This document shows, piece after piece, positions 10,858-21,636 of a DNA stretch of 64,000 nt. Source of the DNA: Halopseudomonas xinjiangensis (GTDB lineage: Bacteria; Pseudomonadota; Gammaproteobacteria; Pseudomonadales; Pseudomonadaceae); contig DRFO01000020.1 in NCBI GenBank assembly GCA_011050525.1, positions 62,001 to 126,000 on the forward strand, in the 5' to 3' direction. Both the position numbers and the translations under genes were made by a program. Each line of letters begins with the position of its first letter. Within the stretch, counting starts at the first letter, position 1. The notes below the pieces were generated by a model that worked only from the letters and a program-made list of their open reading frames with translations, was not told where the DNA came from and did no database searches.

Positions 10858-11763
10858 CTAGCCTTTGCCCTTGGTCCGGGTCTGGTTTGGCCGAGCGTTC
10901 TTTTCAATATATTCGATAATCAATCCTGCGACGTTCTTGCCGGTGGTGGACTCGATACCTTCCAGCCCTGGCGACGAATTGACTTCCATCACTACTGGCC
11001 CGTGGTTGGAGCGCAGAATGTCCACGCCCGCGACGTTCAAGCCCATGACCCGCGCCGCGCGCACCGCTGTCATGCGTTCTTCCGGGGTGATCTTGATCAG
11101 GCTGGCGCTGCCGCCGCGATGCAGATTGGAGCGGAACTCACCCGGCTTGGCCTGGCGTTTCATGGCGGCGATCACCTTGTCGCCGACTACCAGACAGCGA
11201 ATATCGGCGCCGCCGGCTTCCTTGATATATTCCTGAACCATGATGTTGGCTTTCAAACCCATGAAGGCCTCGAGTACCGACTCGGCTGCCTGGGATGTTT
11301 CGCACATGACTACGCCGATGCCCTGGGTGCCTTCGAGCAGCTTGATAACCAGGGGCGCGCCGCCGACCATATTGATCAGATCGGGGATGTCATCCGGAGA
11401 ATGGGCAAATCCGGTCACTGGCAAGCCAACCCCTTTGCGAGCCAGCAGCTGCAGCGAGCGCAGCTTGTCACGCGAGCGGGTAATGGCCACGGATTCGTTC
11501 AGGGGGAACACCCCCATCATCTCGAACTGCCGCAGCACTGCCGCGCCATAGAAGGTAATGGACGCGCCGATGCGCGGAATGATGGCATCGAAACCTTCCA
11601 GCACCTCACCCTTGTAGTGAATTGATGGTTTGTGGCTGGCTATGTTCATGTAGGCGCGAAGGGTATCGATGACCCGCACCTCATGGCCACGCTCGCGCCC
11701 GGCCTCTACAAGACGCCGAGTGGAATACAGATTCGGGTTGCGTGACAGCACCGCAATTTTCAT
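10858..11763 (-). CDS. rimK: 30S ribosomal protein S6--L-glutamate ligase RimK
   Basis: [44 protein letters not shown]-grasp motifs. Confidence 0.95.
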   Translation of the reverse strand: MKIAVLSRNPNLYSTRRLVEAGRERGHEVRVIDTLRAYMNIASHKPSIHYKGEVLEGFDAIIPRIGASITFYGAAVLRQFEMMGVFPLNESVAITRSRDKLRSLQLLARKGVGLPVTGFAHSPDDIPDLINMVGGAPLVIKLLEGTQGIGVVMCETSQAAESVLEAFMGLKANIMVQEYIKEAGGADIRCLVVGDKVIAAMKRQAKPGEFRSNLHRGGSASLIKITPEERMTAVRAARVMGLNVAGVDILRSNHGPVVMEVNSSPGLEGIESTTGKNVAGLIIEYIEKNARPNQTRTKGKG

Positions 11764-11773
11764 GGTGGTATGT

Positions 11774-12241
11774 TCAGCCTTCGACGAAATTTGATATTTG
11801 GGGTTTGTCCTGAACGAAGCGTAGCCCAGGATTGATAACTAGTTGGCCATCAAGCATCGCGGTGCAGCCGATAAGCACCCGATAGCGCATGTCCTTACGA
11901 CAGGTAAGCGTGAAATCTACCCACCAGCACCGGTCCCCTAGCACCAGGGGTGTGCGGATGACGTAACGCTCCTGCAAATGCCCGTTGGAACTCTTGATGC
12001 GCTTGATATCAACCAATGGTGCTTCGCATGGATGCTTGCGTTGCTTGCTAAGGCTGCCGACATGGGCGTTGAACCGGACCCAGGTCGCGCCGTCCTGGCT
12101 GAACGTTTCTATGTCGCTGGCATGCATGGCCGATGTTTTGGCACCGCTATCGACCTTGGCCATGAGCTGTTCGATACCCAGACCGGGAAGGCCGATCCAT
12201 TCGCGCAGACCTATGACATTCAAATGATCAAAGGTTTTCAT
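11774..12241 (-). CDS. ATP-dependent zinc protease family protein (RimB-like)
   Basis: [28 protein letters not shown]; directly upstream of rimK. Confidence 0.85.
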   Translation of the reverse strand: MKTFDHLNVIGLREWIGLPGLGIEQLMAKVDSGAKTSAMHASDIETFSQDGATWVRFNAHVGSLSKQRKHPCEAPLVDIKRIKSSNGHLQERYVIRTPLVLGDRCWWVDFTLTCRKDMRYRVLIGCTAMLDGQLVINPGLRFVQDKPQISNFVEG

Positions 12242-12344
12242 GCTTGTGGGACTCCTATATCCAGGCCGGATGCCGCGCATGATGGGGCAAGTCATCCTTA
12301 ACGACAAGCCTGTTAAACTCACTCCAAAGGGGAGATCGAACGTT

Positions 12345-12752
12345 ATGGCTGAGGCTGAAAAAGTTCGCTTGGATAAATGGCTCTGGGCCGCTCGGTTCTA
12401 TAAAACCCGGGCGTTGGCAAAAGCTGCCATTGAAGGCGGTAAGGTTCAATGCCAGGGTGAACGCTGCAAGCCCGGAAAGGAACCCAGAATAGGGGATATT
12501 TTTCAGGTGCGCCAAGGCTTCGACACCCGCACCGTGGTGGTGAAGGAGCTGAGCGGGCAGCGCCAGGGTGCGCCCCAGGCCCAGCTCTTGTATGAAGAAA
12601 CCCCAGAAAGCCTGACGCAGCGGGAGGACGCTGCGGCGAAGCGCAAGGCTCTGGGTGCCGGGGGTGTCATCAGCGAATACCGGCCGACGAAGAAACAGCG
12701 CCGCCAGATTCACCGGTTTCGCGACGAGCGCAATGGGCCTATCGATAGCTGA
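12345..12752 (+). CDS. hslR: ribosome-associated heat shock protein Hsp15
   Basis: S4 domain VRLDKWLWAARFYKTRALAKAAIEGGKVQCQGERCKPGKEPRIGD. Confidence 0.93.
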   Translation: MAEAEKVRLDKWLWAARFYKTRALAKAAIEGGKVQCQGERCKPGKEPRIGDIFQVRQGFDTRTVVVKELSGQRQGAPQAQLLYEETPESLTQREDAAAKRKALGAGGVISEYRPTKKQRRQIHRFRDERNGPIDS

Positions 12753-12787
12753 ATGGGTATAATCATCCCTTTTGAAAGGTCGAATCT

Positions 12788-13669
12788 ATGCAGCTTCAGG
12801 ATGTCACCCAGCGTTTCCTCTTCGAAGAAGCCGATGTGCGCGGCGAGCTGGTGTCGCTGGACCAGAGTTATCGTGAAGTCCTCGCCAAGCATGAGTACCC
12901 GGAGTCGGTAAAGGCGTTGCTGGGGGAAATGCTTGCAGCGGCGGTGTTGCTGTCTACGGCGATCAAGTTCGATGGTCTCCTGATCCTCCAGGCCCGGTCG
13001 TCGGGTCCGCTGTCAATGCTGATGGTGGAATGCTCCAGTGCCCAGGAAGTGCGGGGCATTGCGCGTTATGCAGACGACATCACCGGCGAGAGCCTGTCTG
13101 CCTTGATGCCCGACGGGGTATTGGCAATCACCATCGATCCGGACCAGGGGCAGCGCTACCAGGGCATCGTTGCGCTTGAAGGCGCTACGCTGGCTGATGC
13201 GCTGAACAGCTATTTTGAAAATTCCGAACAATTGCCCACGCGCTTCCGCCTGTTGGCCGACGGCAGGATCGCCCGAGGCTTCATGCTCCAGGCGTTACCC
13301 GCCGATCGCCAGCCCGATCCGCAGCAGCGGGACGCTGTCTGGCAACATCTTAATGTGTTGGCCGACACCCTGACCGCAGAAGAGCTTATGGCCCTGGATA
13401 ACCAGACGCTACTGCACCGTTTGTATCATCAGGAAGACGTCCGGCTGTTCGATCCGGTAGCGGCGATATTCAAATGTAGCTGCTCAGCGGAACGATCCGG
13501 CAATGCGCTTGTCAGTTTGGGTCGGGAAGATGCGCTGGCCCTGCTGGACGAAAGGGGCGGCGAAGTGGAAGTGGATTGCCAGTTCTGCAACGCTCGCTAC
13601 TGTTTTGACCGCGATGCGCTCGAAGGTTTATTCGAAGCGGCAGAGGAGCATGCCAGGGGTCTTCACTGA
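12788..13669 (+). CDS. hslO: Hsp33 family redox chaperone HslO
   Basis: C-terminal CSCSAER...EVDCQFCNARYCFD zinc-binding cysteines; downstream of hslR. Confidence 0.95.
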   Translation: MQLQDVTQRFLFEEADVRGELVSLDQSYREVLAKHEYPESVKALLGEMLAAAVLLSTAIKFDGLLILQARSSGPLSMLMVECSSAQEVRGIARYADDITGESLSALMPDGVLAITIDPDQGQRYQGIVALEGATLADALNSYFENSEQLPTRFRLLADGRIARGFMLQALPADRQPDPQQRDAVWQHLNVLADTLTAEELMALDNQTLLHRLYHQEDVRLFDPVAAIFKCSCSAERSGNALVSLGREDALALLDERGGEVEVDCQFCNARYCFDRDALEGLFEAAEEHARGLH

Positions 13670-13692
13670 GGCTCATGATCCGGATTTAGGAT

Positions 13693-13718
13693 AATAGCGC
13701 TTCGCTATAGGCGCTATT
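13693..13718. terminator. candidate hairpin after hslO
   Basis: Perfect 8-bp arms AATAGCGC ... GCGCTATT; no clear T tract. Confidence 0.45.
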
Positions 13719-13894
13719 TATTCATCGCCCGGATCGGATTTAGCGCACCTGAGATTTTTTTGGCATAATGGCGCGCTTGCGCATTGGCCAAGCGCTTAAT
13801 CGTGAACTGCATAACCAGATATTCCCTACGTGCGCAGGCCGATCCCATCGGTCTTTATGGAGATTTCGGTCAAAGCCGAAGAGGACGACGTTAG

Positions 13895-15439
13895 ATGACG
13901 CAAGCTACCAACACTGTTTATACCGACCTGAGTGTCGCCCACCTGATAGAGCTGGCGATTCAGCGCAACGAGGGTCGTCTGGCCGACAACGGTTCGCTGG
14001 TAGTCAAGACCGGCGAACGCACGGGCCGCTCACCGATGGACCGATTCATCGTCGAGGAGCCAAGCACAAGCAGCTCCATAGCCTGGGGGCCGATCAATCG
14101 ACCTTTCCCGGCCGCCAAGTTCGATGCGTTGTGGGATCGGGTTACCGCCTATCTCGCCGAGACGGTCAGCTTCGTTTCCCACGTCCACGTGGGCGCAGAC
14201 CCAGAGCACTACCTGCCTGTGATCATGTCCACGGAAACTGCCTGGCACAACGTATTTGGCCGTACCTTGTTCATCAATCCGCCGCGTCATAATCCGTCAG
14301 ACAAGCCGGTCTGGCAGATCCTCAATGCCCCGCATTTTGTCTGCGAACCCGAGCGAGACGGTACCAACAGCGATGGTTGTGTGATCATCAATTTTGCCCA
14401 GCGCAAGGTTTTGTTGGCGGGCATGCAGTACGCTGGTGAGATGAAGAAGGCCATGTTCTCCGTGCAGAACTTCCTGCTACCGGCCAAGGACGTGTTGCCG
14501 ATGCACTGCGCCGCAAACGTTGGCGATGACGGTGACACTACCCTGTTCTTCGGCCTTTCCGGTACCGGCAAGACTACGTTGTCTGCTGACGAGTCACGCA
14601 ATCTGATCGGCGATGACGAACACGGTTGGGCTGAGGGCAGCGTATTCAATATTGAAGGCGGGTGCTACGCCAAGTGCATTGACCTGTCGCAGAAAAACGA
14701 GCCGGTTATCTGGAACGCCATCAAGTTTGGCTCCATCGTCGAAAACGTGGTGATCGATCCCGAGACGCGCGTGGCCGATTACGCTGACGTCAGCCTGACC
14801 CAGAATACCCGGGTGGCTTATCCGCTTGAGCACGTTGAGAAACGTGTGCTGGAAAACCGTGCCGGCGAGCCCAATGCAATCATCTTCCTGACCTGCGATT
14901 TGACGGGTGTTTTGCCTCCTGTGTCGATCCTTAATAACGAGCAGGCCGCCTATCACTTCCTGTCTGGCTACACCGCGCTGGTGGGCTCCACTGAAATGGG
15001 CTCAGGCAGCGGAATCAAATCGACGTTCTCCACCTGTTTCGGCGCGCCTTTCTTCCCCCGCCCAGCTGGTGAATACGCTGAGCTGCTGATCAAGCGCATC
15101 AACGCTTTCGGTAGCAAGGTATACCTGGTGAACACCGGTTGGACTGGGGGTGCCTACGGCGAAGGCAAGCGTTTCAGTATCCCGACCACGCGGGCGATTA
15201 TCGCAGCAGTCCAGTCTGGTGCGCTGATCGACACCGAAACCGAGCATTTGCCTGTTATCAACCTGGATGTGCCTAAGGCCGTTCCGGGTGTGGATACCCA
15301 GTTGCTGAATCCACGGAACACCTGGTCGGATGCGGCTGCGTATGATGTGGCTGCCAGGGATCTGGCGCAGCTGTTCGTCGACAATTTCAAGAAATTCGAA
15401 GTCGCCGAGTCGATTGTTCAGGCTGGTCCACAGCTCTGA
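13895..15439 (+). CDS. pckA: phosphoenolpyruvate carboxykinase (ATP)
   Basis: [47 protein letters not shown]. Confidence 0.96.
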   Translation: MTQATNTVYTDLSVAHLIELAIQRNEGRLADNGSLVVKTGERTGRSPMDRFIVEEPSTSSSIAWGPINRPFPAAKFDALWDRVTAYLAETVSFVSHVHVGADPEHYLPVIMSTETAWHNVFGRTLFINPPRHNPSDKPVWQILNAPHFVCEPERDGTNSDGCVIINFAQRKVLLAGMQYAGEMKKAMFSVQNFLLPAKDVLPMHCAANVGDDGDTTLFFGLSGTGKTTLSADESRNLIGDDEHGWAEGSVFNIEGGCYAKCIDLSQKNEPVIWNAIKFGSIVENVVIDPETRVADYADVSLTQNTRVAYPLEHVEKRVLENRAGEPNAIIFLTCDLTGVLPPVSILNNEQAAYHFLSGYTALVGSTEMGSGSGIKSTFSTCFGAPFFPRPAGEYAELLIKRINAFGSKVYLVNTGWTGGAYGEGKRFSIPTTRAIIAAVQSGALIDTETEHLPVINLDVPKAVPGVDTQLLNPRNTWSDAAAYDVAARDLAQLFVDNFKKFEVAESIVQAGPQL

Positions 15440-15461
15440 TCCAGATGGAAAATAGCTGAAA

Positions 15462-15489
15462 ACGAAACCCGCCATCAGGCGGGTTTCGT
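15462..15489. terminator. rho-independent terminator after pckA
   Basis: ACGAAACCCGCC-atca-GGCGGGTTTCGT followed by gatttt. Confidence 0.8.
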
Positions 15490-15539
15490 GATTTTGCAGG
15501 GCGTCCCGACCTTTGATGGCAAAAGCCGTTAATTAAGGG

Positions 15540-15567
15540 TTGACACCCCAGCGCTGGCCGGTAAAAT
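15540..15567 (+). promoter_or_regulatory. sigma-70 type promoter for the tRNA cluster
   Basis: TTGACA (15540-15545), 16-bp spacer, TAAAAT (15562-15567), upstream of the tRNAs. Confidence 0.65.
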
Positions 15568-15632
15568 GGCGCGCCTCAGCAGGGGATATGTGACGCAAGT
15601 CATTGCTTCTACTAAGGTGTTTTACAGGTAAT

Positions 15633-15708
15633 TCCGCGATAGCTCAGTTGGTAGAGCAAATGACTGTTAATCATTGGGTCCCAGGTTCGAGTCCTGGTCG
15701 CGGAGCCA
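15633..15708 (+). tRNA. tRNA-Asn (GTT)
   Basis: 76-nt cloverleaf with GTTAA anticodon region, GGTTCGAGTCC T-loop, encoded CCA. Confidence 0.95.
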
Positions 15709-15721
15709 TCTGGTAGTAAAT

Positions 15722-15798
15722 CGGGGTATAGCGCAGCCTGGTAGCGCGCCTGCTTTGGGAGCAGGATGTCGAGAGTTCGAATCCCTCTACCCCGACCA
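15722..15798 (+). tRNA. tRNA-Pro (TGG)
   Basis: 77-nt cloverleaf, CTTTGGGAG anticodon loop, GAGTTCGAATCCCTC, encoded CCA. Confidence 0.95.
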
Positions 15799-15811
15799 TT
15801 TTTTGAGCATT

Positions 15812-15887
15812 GGGTCGTTAGCTCAGTTGGTAGAGCAGTTGGCTTTTAACCAATTGGTCGTAGGTTCGAATCCTACACGACCCACCA
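15812..15887 (+). tRNA. tRNA-Lys (TTT)
   Basis: 76-nt cloverleaf, CTTTTAA anticodon loop, GGTTCGAATCC, encoded CCA. Confidence 0.95.
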
Positions 15888-16026
15888 CTCATTCGATGGA
15901 TCTTCCTCGAATCGTAATATCCCCTGAATCATCGCTTTTCCTCTTCCACTGCTTGATCCTCAGCATTGCAGCACCCGGTAATTCTGCTTATCTTGGATGT
16001 TTATTCTATCCGAGTACTTTTAGTTC

Positions 16027-17034
16027 ATGATCTCCCTCAGTCCGCAGGATTGTTCGACGCTGGTCAGTCTGACCCTGGGCCACGTTACGCGAGAGTATCC
16101 CCATTCGGAGAGTATTCGCCTTGATTCCCAGGCTGATCTGGCGACGCCTCGCGTACATCATCCGGTGTTTTTTGGCAGCTATGACTGGCACTCCTGCGTC
16201 CATAGCTACTGGCTACTTGCGCGTGCGCTGGGACAGTTTCCTGAGCTACCGGAAGCGAATGCCATTGTCACTCTGTTTGATCGGCAGCTCACTGCCGAGA
16301 ACGTAGCGGGGGAGCTGGCGTATTTTACGGCGCCTGGAAGGGGCGGCTTCGAGCGGCCCTATGGGTGGGTGTGGTTACTGCAGCTAAACCTTGCCTTGCA
16401 CCGGCTGGAACATTCTCGCGCGATGGTGTGGACTGACTCTCTGCAGCCCTTGGCGGATGAGATTGCCAGCCGACTGGCCGTCTATCTGCCCAAACTGAGC
16501 TATCCCATTCGCAGTGGAGCCCATAACAATACGGCGTTCGCACTGCTGCTGGCCTTCGACTACGCCGCGCATTTCCGGCACACGCCGTTGCAGGAGCTGA
16601 TCGGCGCCAGGGCCAGGCAGTTTTTCGCTCAAGACCGGGACTGTCAGGCGTGGGAGCCAGGGGGGGAGGATTTTCTATCGCCTGCCTGGCAGGAGGCTCT
16701 GCTGATGCAGCGAGTGTTGGGCGGTGATCAGTTCGTGAAGTGGTTCGGGGGTTTTCTGCCGGACCTGATTCAGGGCCGTCCAGCTAACCTGCTGGAGCCA
16801 GCCCTGGTTTCTGATCGCTCCGATGGGCGGCTTGCGCATCTGGATGGGCTTAATCTGAGCCGCGCCTGGTGCCTGAAACAGCTGGCCGGAAGCTTCGCCG
16901 CAAACGACCCGCGACATTCGCTCCTGAGCGCAGCGGCTGCACGCCATTTACAAGCTGGGCGCGCGCATCTGCAGGATGACTACATGGGCGAGCACTGGCT
17001 CGCCACCTTTCTGGTACTGGCGCTGGAAGCCTGA
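16027..17034 (+). CDS. DUF2891 family protein
   Basis: HPVFFGSYDWHSCVHSYWLLARAL and FLSPAWQEALLMQRVL...FAANDPRH, typical of the family. Confidence 0.85.
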   Translation: MISLSPQDCSTLVSLTLGHVTREYPHSESIRLDSQADLATPRVHHPVFFGSYDWHSCVHSYWLLARALGQFPELPEANAIVTLFDRQLTAENVAGELAYFTAPGRGGFERPYGWVWLLQLNLALHRLEHSRAMVWTDSLQPLADEIASRLAVYLPKLSYPIRSGAHNNTAFALLLAFDYAAHFRHTPLQELIGARARQFFAQDRDCQAWEPGGEDFLSPAWQEALLMQRVLGGDQFVKWFGGFLPDLIQGRPANLLEPALVSDRSDGRLAHLDGLNLSRAWCLKQLAGSFAANDPRHSLLSAAAARHLQAGRAHLQDDYMGEHWLATFLVLALEA

Positions 17035-17058
17035 CGCCACCAGCGCTGTTGGTTGCTC

Positions 17059-18378
17059 TCAATGCAACTTGAGGCGCGGCTCGGTGCTGCGGCCTATTCG
17101 GTCGCTGAGCATCAGCATCAGTGTGCGCGGTATGCCGTAAAGGGCCATCTGGTGCATCCGGTAGAGCGATATGTAAAACATCCGCGCTATCCGACCCTCC
17201 AGCATGACGTTACCCGTAACGTTACCCATGAGATTGCCTACCGCGCTGAAGCTTGCCAGGGAGATCAGCGATCCGTAATCACGATAGCTGTATTCCAGCA
17301 ATGGCTTGCCTTCCAATGTGCGTTGCAGGTTCTTGGCCAGGAGCGTTGCCTGCTGATGCGCGGCCTGAGCACGAGGCGGCACCGAACGGCCTTCATCGCC
17401 CATCGGGCAGGCAGCGCAATCGCCGAAGGCAAAAACGCGCGGGTCCTGGGAGGTCTGCAAAGTTCTGGACACTACCAACTGGTTTATCCGGTTAGTTTCC
17501 AGCCCCAGCCCGGTTAGAAATGCCGGACCACGGATACCTGCCGCCCAGACCTTGAGCGAGGCGGGTATGGTCTCACCATTGTCGAGTAGCAAACCCTCGG
17601 CAGTAACCTGCTTGACGGGAGAGCCGGTATGCAACTTGACGCCAAGGTCCTTGAGCGTTTGGGTGACCGGCTCGCTGATCCGCTCTGGCAGAGCCGGAAG
17701 GAGGCGTCCGCTAGCTTCGATCAGGTTGATATTCAGGTCCTCGGGGCGAATACGGTCAAGCCCGTAGGCCTGCAGCATTCTGGCAGCGTGCTGTAGCTCC
17801 GCCGCCAACTCTACCCCCGTGGCTCCCGCACCGATAATGGCGACATTGATCGGATCGCTCATCTCCTGTTCGCCGTTTGCCTGCGCTTTCATATATTGAT
17901 TGAGCAATAACCGATGGAAGCGTTCTGCCTGGGCGCGAGTATCGAGGAACAGACAATGCTCCGCCGCCCCCTGGGTGTTGAAGTCATTGGTCGTGCTGCC
18001 TACGGCGATGACCAGATAGTCATAACCCAGCTGACGCTCAGGAATCAGTTCCTCGCCTTGCTCGTCATTGATGGCGCCAAAGGTAACCAGGCGGCGCTCG
18101 CGATCAACCCCGGTCATGCAGCCAAGCTGGAAGCGGAAATGATTCCACTTTGCCTGGGCTACGTAATTCAGTTCGTCTTCGGTAGAGTTCAGGGAGCCAG
18201 CGGCGACCTCATGCAGCAGCGGCTTCCAGATGTGCGTCATGTTGGAGTCGGCCAGGGTAATGTGGGCACGTTTCTTTTTGCCGAGCGAGCGGCCGAGACG
18301 GGTGGCGAGTTCGAGACCGCCTGCGCCGCCTCCTATCACCAGTATGCGGGGTAGTGCTTCATTCGATTGTTGCGACAT
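17059..18378 (-). CDS. ndh: NADH dehydrogenase, type II (FAD/NAD(P)-binding)
   Basis: ILVIGGGAGGLELATRLGR, AIIGAGATGVELAAEL, FAFGDCAACP. Confidence 0.92.
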   Translation of the reverse strand: MSQQSNEALPRILVIGGGAGGLELATRLGRSLGKKKRAHITLADSNMTHIWKPLLHEVAAGSLNSTEDELNYVAQAKWNHFRFQLGCMTGVDRERRLVTFGAINDEQGEELIPERQLGYDYLVIAVGSTTNDFNTQGAAEHCLFLDTRAQAERFHRLLLNQYMKAQANGEQEMSDPINVAIIGAGATGVELAAELQHAARMLQAYGLDRIRPEDLNINLIEASGRLLPALPERISEPVTQTLKDLGVKLHTGSPVKQVTAEGLLLDNGETIPASLKVWAAGIRGPAFLTGLGLETNRINQLVVSRTLQTSQDPRVFAFGDCAACPMGDEGRSVPPRAQAAHQQATLLAKNLQRTLEGKPLLEYSYRDYGSLISLASFSAVGNLMGNVTGNVMLEGRIARMFYISLYRMHQMALYGIPRTLMLMLSDRIGRSTEPRLKLH

Positions 18379-18425
18379 GGACGAGACTCTTGCGGTAAAG
18401 GGAATCAGTCGTCAGTCGAGGGGCC

Positions 18426-18602
18426 CTATATCTGGACAAACGTAGCCAGAAAGCGCGCCAGCAAACCCATGCCAACTACCACGGCGAGAATGGCCGACAA
18501 CAGCAACCAGACCTTGAAGGGTTTGCGTTTGACCTGATGGACCGGAGAGCTCAGGTATTCATCGACCCGTTTCTGATCTTCAGGGAACAAGCGGCTTGGC
18601 AT
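18426..18602 (-). CDS. DUF3094-like small membrane protein
   Basis: Hand translation of the reverse strand gives MPSRLFPEDQKRVDEYLSSPVHQVKRKPFKVWLLLSAILAVVVGMGLLARFLATFVQI*. Too short for the supplied ORF track. Confidence 0.75.
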   Translation of the reverse strand: MPSRLFPEDQKRVDEYLSSPVHQVKRKPFKVWLLLSAILAVVVGMGLLARFLATFVQI

Positions 18603-18761
18603 GGCATGACCTTTATTGGGAGATACGCAATCTTGTGTTGCGTGTGCAGGCTTGACTGACTATGGGGGCATTCTAGTATGGAGGTGCAAATAATGCATCC
18701 GTCGTGATTGATCCTTTTGCGGTCGCCATCGCAAGACCCAGTCCTCCGAGGTTCCCAGCCA

Positions 18762-19442
18762 ATGCTTGCAGCCAGTTTACTTACCAGTATTCAGCTGATT
18801 TCGGCGCTGGTTCTGTATGCAGGCATCGTACTGTGGGCGTTGGCTTGTGTTCCTTGGGTGGAGCTGATCGCCGATGCGAGGCGGCAACATCTGCTGTTTG
18901 GCAGCGTATTCCTGCTCTGTGTGTTATGGATGGTTCGTCGGGAGTTTGACAACGGTCTGACCTTTCACTTCATTGGCGTTACGGCTGTGGCGCTGCTGCT
19001 CGATTGGCCGCTTGCGATCCTCGCCGGCACGTTGTCGCAGGTGGCGCTGGTATTGCTTGGTTTCGACGACGCGCTGGCATTCGGCATCAACGGGTGGTTG
19101 CGTGTGCTGGTCCCGGTAGCAGTGACCATGCTGATCAGCCAGACGCTGGAGCGGTTCAAGCCGACCAATCTGTTTTCCTATATCTTCGTAAGTGGCTTCC
19201 TGGCGGGCGGACTGGCCGCCATGACGACCATATTGCTGGGCATGGGGCTACTGGCATGGTCGGGTCATCTCGCGTCCCCCGACACTGCCTTCGAATTCAT
19301 CGGATACATGCTGCTCGTGCTGTTCCCCGAAGCCTTTATCAACGGCACGGTGATCACCGCGCTAGTGGTATTTTCGCCCGAATGGGTGGAAACCTTCGAC
19401 AGTGATCGCTATTTCCAGGAACCCTTTGATCCAGACCGGTGA
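18762..19442 (+). CDS. energy-coupling factor ABC transporter permease-like membrane protein
   Basis: Start at MLAASLLTSIQ. Multi-TM, CbiM-like ...FGINGWLRVLVPVAVT...LFPEAFINGTVITALVVFSPEWVETFDSDRYF. Confidence 0.7.
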   Translation: MLAASLLTSIQLISALVLYAGIVLWALACVPWVELIADARRQHLLFGSVFLLCVLWMVRREFDNGLTFHFIGVTAVALLLDWPLAILAGTLSQVALVLLGFDDALAFGINGWLRVLVPVAVTMLISQTLERFKPTNLFSYIFVSGFLAGGLAAMTTILLGMGLLAWSGHLASPDTAFEFIGYMLLVLFPEAFINGTVITALVVFSPEWVETFDSDRYFQEPFDPDR

Positions 19443-19513
19443 GCCAGCCCGCCTGCGGATAGTTCGTTGCCTTCAGGCGGCCCCGAACATGCTCACCGGT
19501 CGCACGGGGGGAT

Positions 19514-20218
19514 TTACGGAATGCTTACCTCGATCACCCCATCGGCGCTAACGGTGACATCCGCCTGACCGCCTTCAACGGAAGGCACCGACATCTCCCG
19601 GTCTGCCGCCATGCTCATTTTGCTGGCGCCGCGGAACATGACCGGTGGCTGCATGAACTGCGTGTTCAGATTCAGACTGACTATCTTGTAGCCGCTGCCG
19701 CCCAGGCTGCGGGTCGCGATATCGGATCTCGCCCTGAACGCTTCGATTGCTCTCTTGATCAACTCGTCCTCGGTGGTGCGGCGAGTTGTCGGAGACAAGC
19801 TGAACTGCATATCGCCCAGGCTCAGATCATTGAGTAGCTGAGCTGTCAGCGAGGTGAGCCTGGGGAAATCGGTGCTTTCCAGAATGATCTCTCCCCTCTC
19901 GCGCCAGGCGACGATAGTCTGGTGCTTGTCGTCATAAACGGGATGGCTGCTGCGGTTGCCGCTGGAAACTTTTACCCCATTGGTCCCACGAGCTGTTTCC
20001 AGCCCCTGGTTCAGCCGGCGGGTTATCCGTTCTGCCAGCTTGGCTGGCTCGGCGTCCTGATCTTCGGCATAAAAAGTGACCCGCAGCGTGTCATGGCTGA
20101 CTGATTGTTGGACCTCGGCTCGTAGCGAGACCTGGTTATAATGCTGCTGATCCGCCAGGGCCGGTAAGGTCAAGGTCGCAAGGCCGAATAGCAGCGCTAG
20201 TTTGGAAAGATGACGCAT
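19514..20218 (-). CDS. SIMPL (DUF541) domain periplasmic protein
   Basis: Signal peptide MRHLSKLALLFGLATLTLPALA, then VSLRAEVQQSVSHDTLRVTFYAEDQDAEPAKLAERITRRLN. Confidence 0.85.
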   Translation of the reverse strand: MRHLSKLALLFGLATLTLPALADQQHYNQVSLRAEVQQSVSHDTLRVTFYAEDQDAEPAKLAERITRRLNQGLETARGTNGVKVSSGNRSSHPVYDDKHQTIVAWRERGEIILESTDFPRLTSLTAQLLNDLSLGDMQFSLSPTTRRTTEDELIKRAIEAFRARSDIATRSLGGSGYKIVSLNLNTQFMQPPVMFRGASKMSMAADREMSVPSVEGGQADVTVSADGVIEVSIP

Positions 20219-20346
20219 TGAAGTTCTCCTGAAGAAATGGGGCTTGGCGTCGATAATGGAACAGGATCGCCTGCAAAGCACTTTTTATTCTGTGCGACGC
20301 GGTTGCCAGGTGCTATATCTATTTCTCATCTTCAGGGAGCGTTTTC

Positions 20347-21636
20347 GTGTCTCAGCGGTTTTTCATGAGCCCCAACGCCTTGGCGCTGTCGCCGTCAAGA
20401 CAGAACCTCTGGCACCTCATCCTGATTCGTCTGCTGGTGTTACTGGCACAGTCCCTCTCCGTGGCCGGAGCCTATCTGAGTGGCTGGTTTCCGCTGCCCT
20501 GGGCGCCATTGATTCTGACGCTTGGCGTGTCAGCGCTGGTCTGCGTGCTGACGCTGCTGAGGCTCTCCCGTCGCTGGCCGGTAACGAATCTGGAGTACGG
20601 CTTGCAGATGCTGTTCGACATGCTGATCCACAGCGTGCTGCTCTATTACTCCGGAGGCCCGACCAATCCCTTCGTTTCCTATTATCTGGTACCACTCACC
20701 ATAGCGGCAGCGACCTTGCCATGGCTCTACACCCTGGTGCTGGCCTGTGTGGCGGTGGTCGCCTACAGCGTGCTCCTGGTATGGTATCAGCCGCTGGATG
20801 CATTCGAGCTGCCGGTACGGAGCAATCTGATCAATCTGCACGTGATCGGCATGTGGTTGAATTTTGCCATGAGTGCCAGTTTGATCAGTCTCTTTGTGGT
20901 ACGAATGGCGGCCGCGTTGAGGCAGCATGCGGAGCGTTTGGCGGAGCGCCGCGAACAGGGTATCCGGGATGCTCAGCTGCTCGGCATCGCCAGCGTAGCT
21001 GCCGGGGCTGCGCACGAATTATCTACCCCCCTGTCGACGATGAGCGTGCTGCTCAAGGATCTGCGTACCGATTATCCCGATCCACATCTCCAGGAGGATC
21101 TGGCACTGCTGCAGCAGCAGGTCATGCAGTGCAAGGAAAGCCTCCAGCATATGGTTCGCACCGCTGAAGACAACCGTCGGCAGCCGCGTCGGGTGGAGAT
21201 GGCTGACGCTTGGCTTCAGGCGCTACTGGCCCGCTGGCACCTGATGCGACCGGAGGCCAGTTGGCAATGGAAGGCCCTGCCCAAGGGCCAGGCGCCGATG
21301 GTGGAGGCCGGTCCTGAGCTGGGGCAGGCGATTCTGAATCTGCTCAACAATGCGGCTGATGCCTGCCCCGATAACATAACCGTTGGGCTGGAGTGGGATG
21401 AGAGGCGCCTGCGACTCTGTATTCGCGATCACGGCCCGGGCGTTCCCCTGCATATTGCCGAGCAGCTAGGCACGCCTTTCTTGACGACCAAAGGCAAAAA
21501 AGGATTTGGATTGGGACTATTTCTTAGCCAGGCCGCAGTGGAGCGTCTGGGCGGGACCGTTAGGCTTTTCAACCAGGACGGTGGCGGGACCTTGACTGAG
21601 GTGCTGCTGCCTATAGCGACGCAGGTGGATGCATGA
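20347..21636 (+). CDS. RegB/PrrB/RoxS-like sensor histidine kinase
   Basis: Six-TM N-terminus, ASVAAGAAHELSTPLSTM H-box, ATP-binding GFGLGLFLSQAAVERLGG; followed by a RegA-like regulator. Confidence 0.88.
   Translation: MSQRFFMSPNALALSPSRQNLWHLILIRLLVLLAQSLSVAGAYLSGWFPLPWAPLILTLGVSALVCVLTLLRLSRRWPVTNLEYGLQMLFDMLIHSVLLYYSGGPTNPFVSYYLVPLTIAAATLPWLYTLVLACVAVVAYSVLLVWYQPLDAFELPVRSNLINLHVIGMWLNFAMSASLISLFVVRMAAALRQHAERLAERREQGIRDAQLLGIASVAAGAAHELSTPLSTMSVLLKDLRTDYPDPHLQEDLALLQQQVMQCKESLQHMVRTAEDNRRQPRRVEMADAWLQALLARWHLMRPEASWQWKALPKGQAPMVEAGPELGQAILNLLNNAADACPDNITVGLEWDERRLRLCIRDHGPGVPLHIAEQLGTPFLTTKGKKGFGLGLFLSQAAVERLGGTVRLFNQDGGGTLTEVLLPIATQVDA

Noticed and set aside
15633-15887. Integrative element attachment at the tRNA cluster
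   Set aside because: No integrase and no duplicated tRNA 3' end seen downstream; the DUF2891 gene follows normally.
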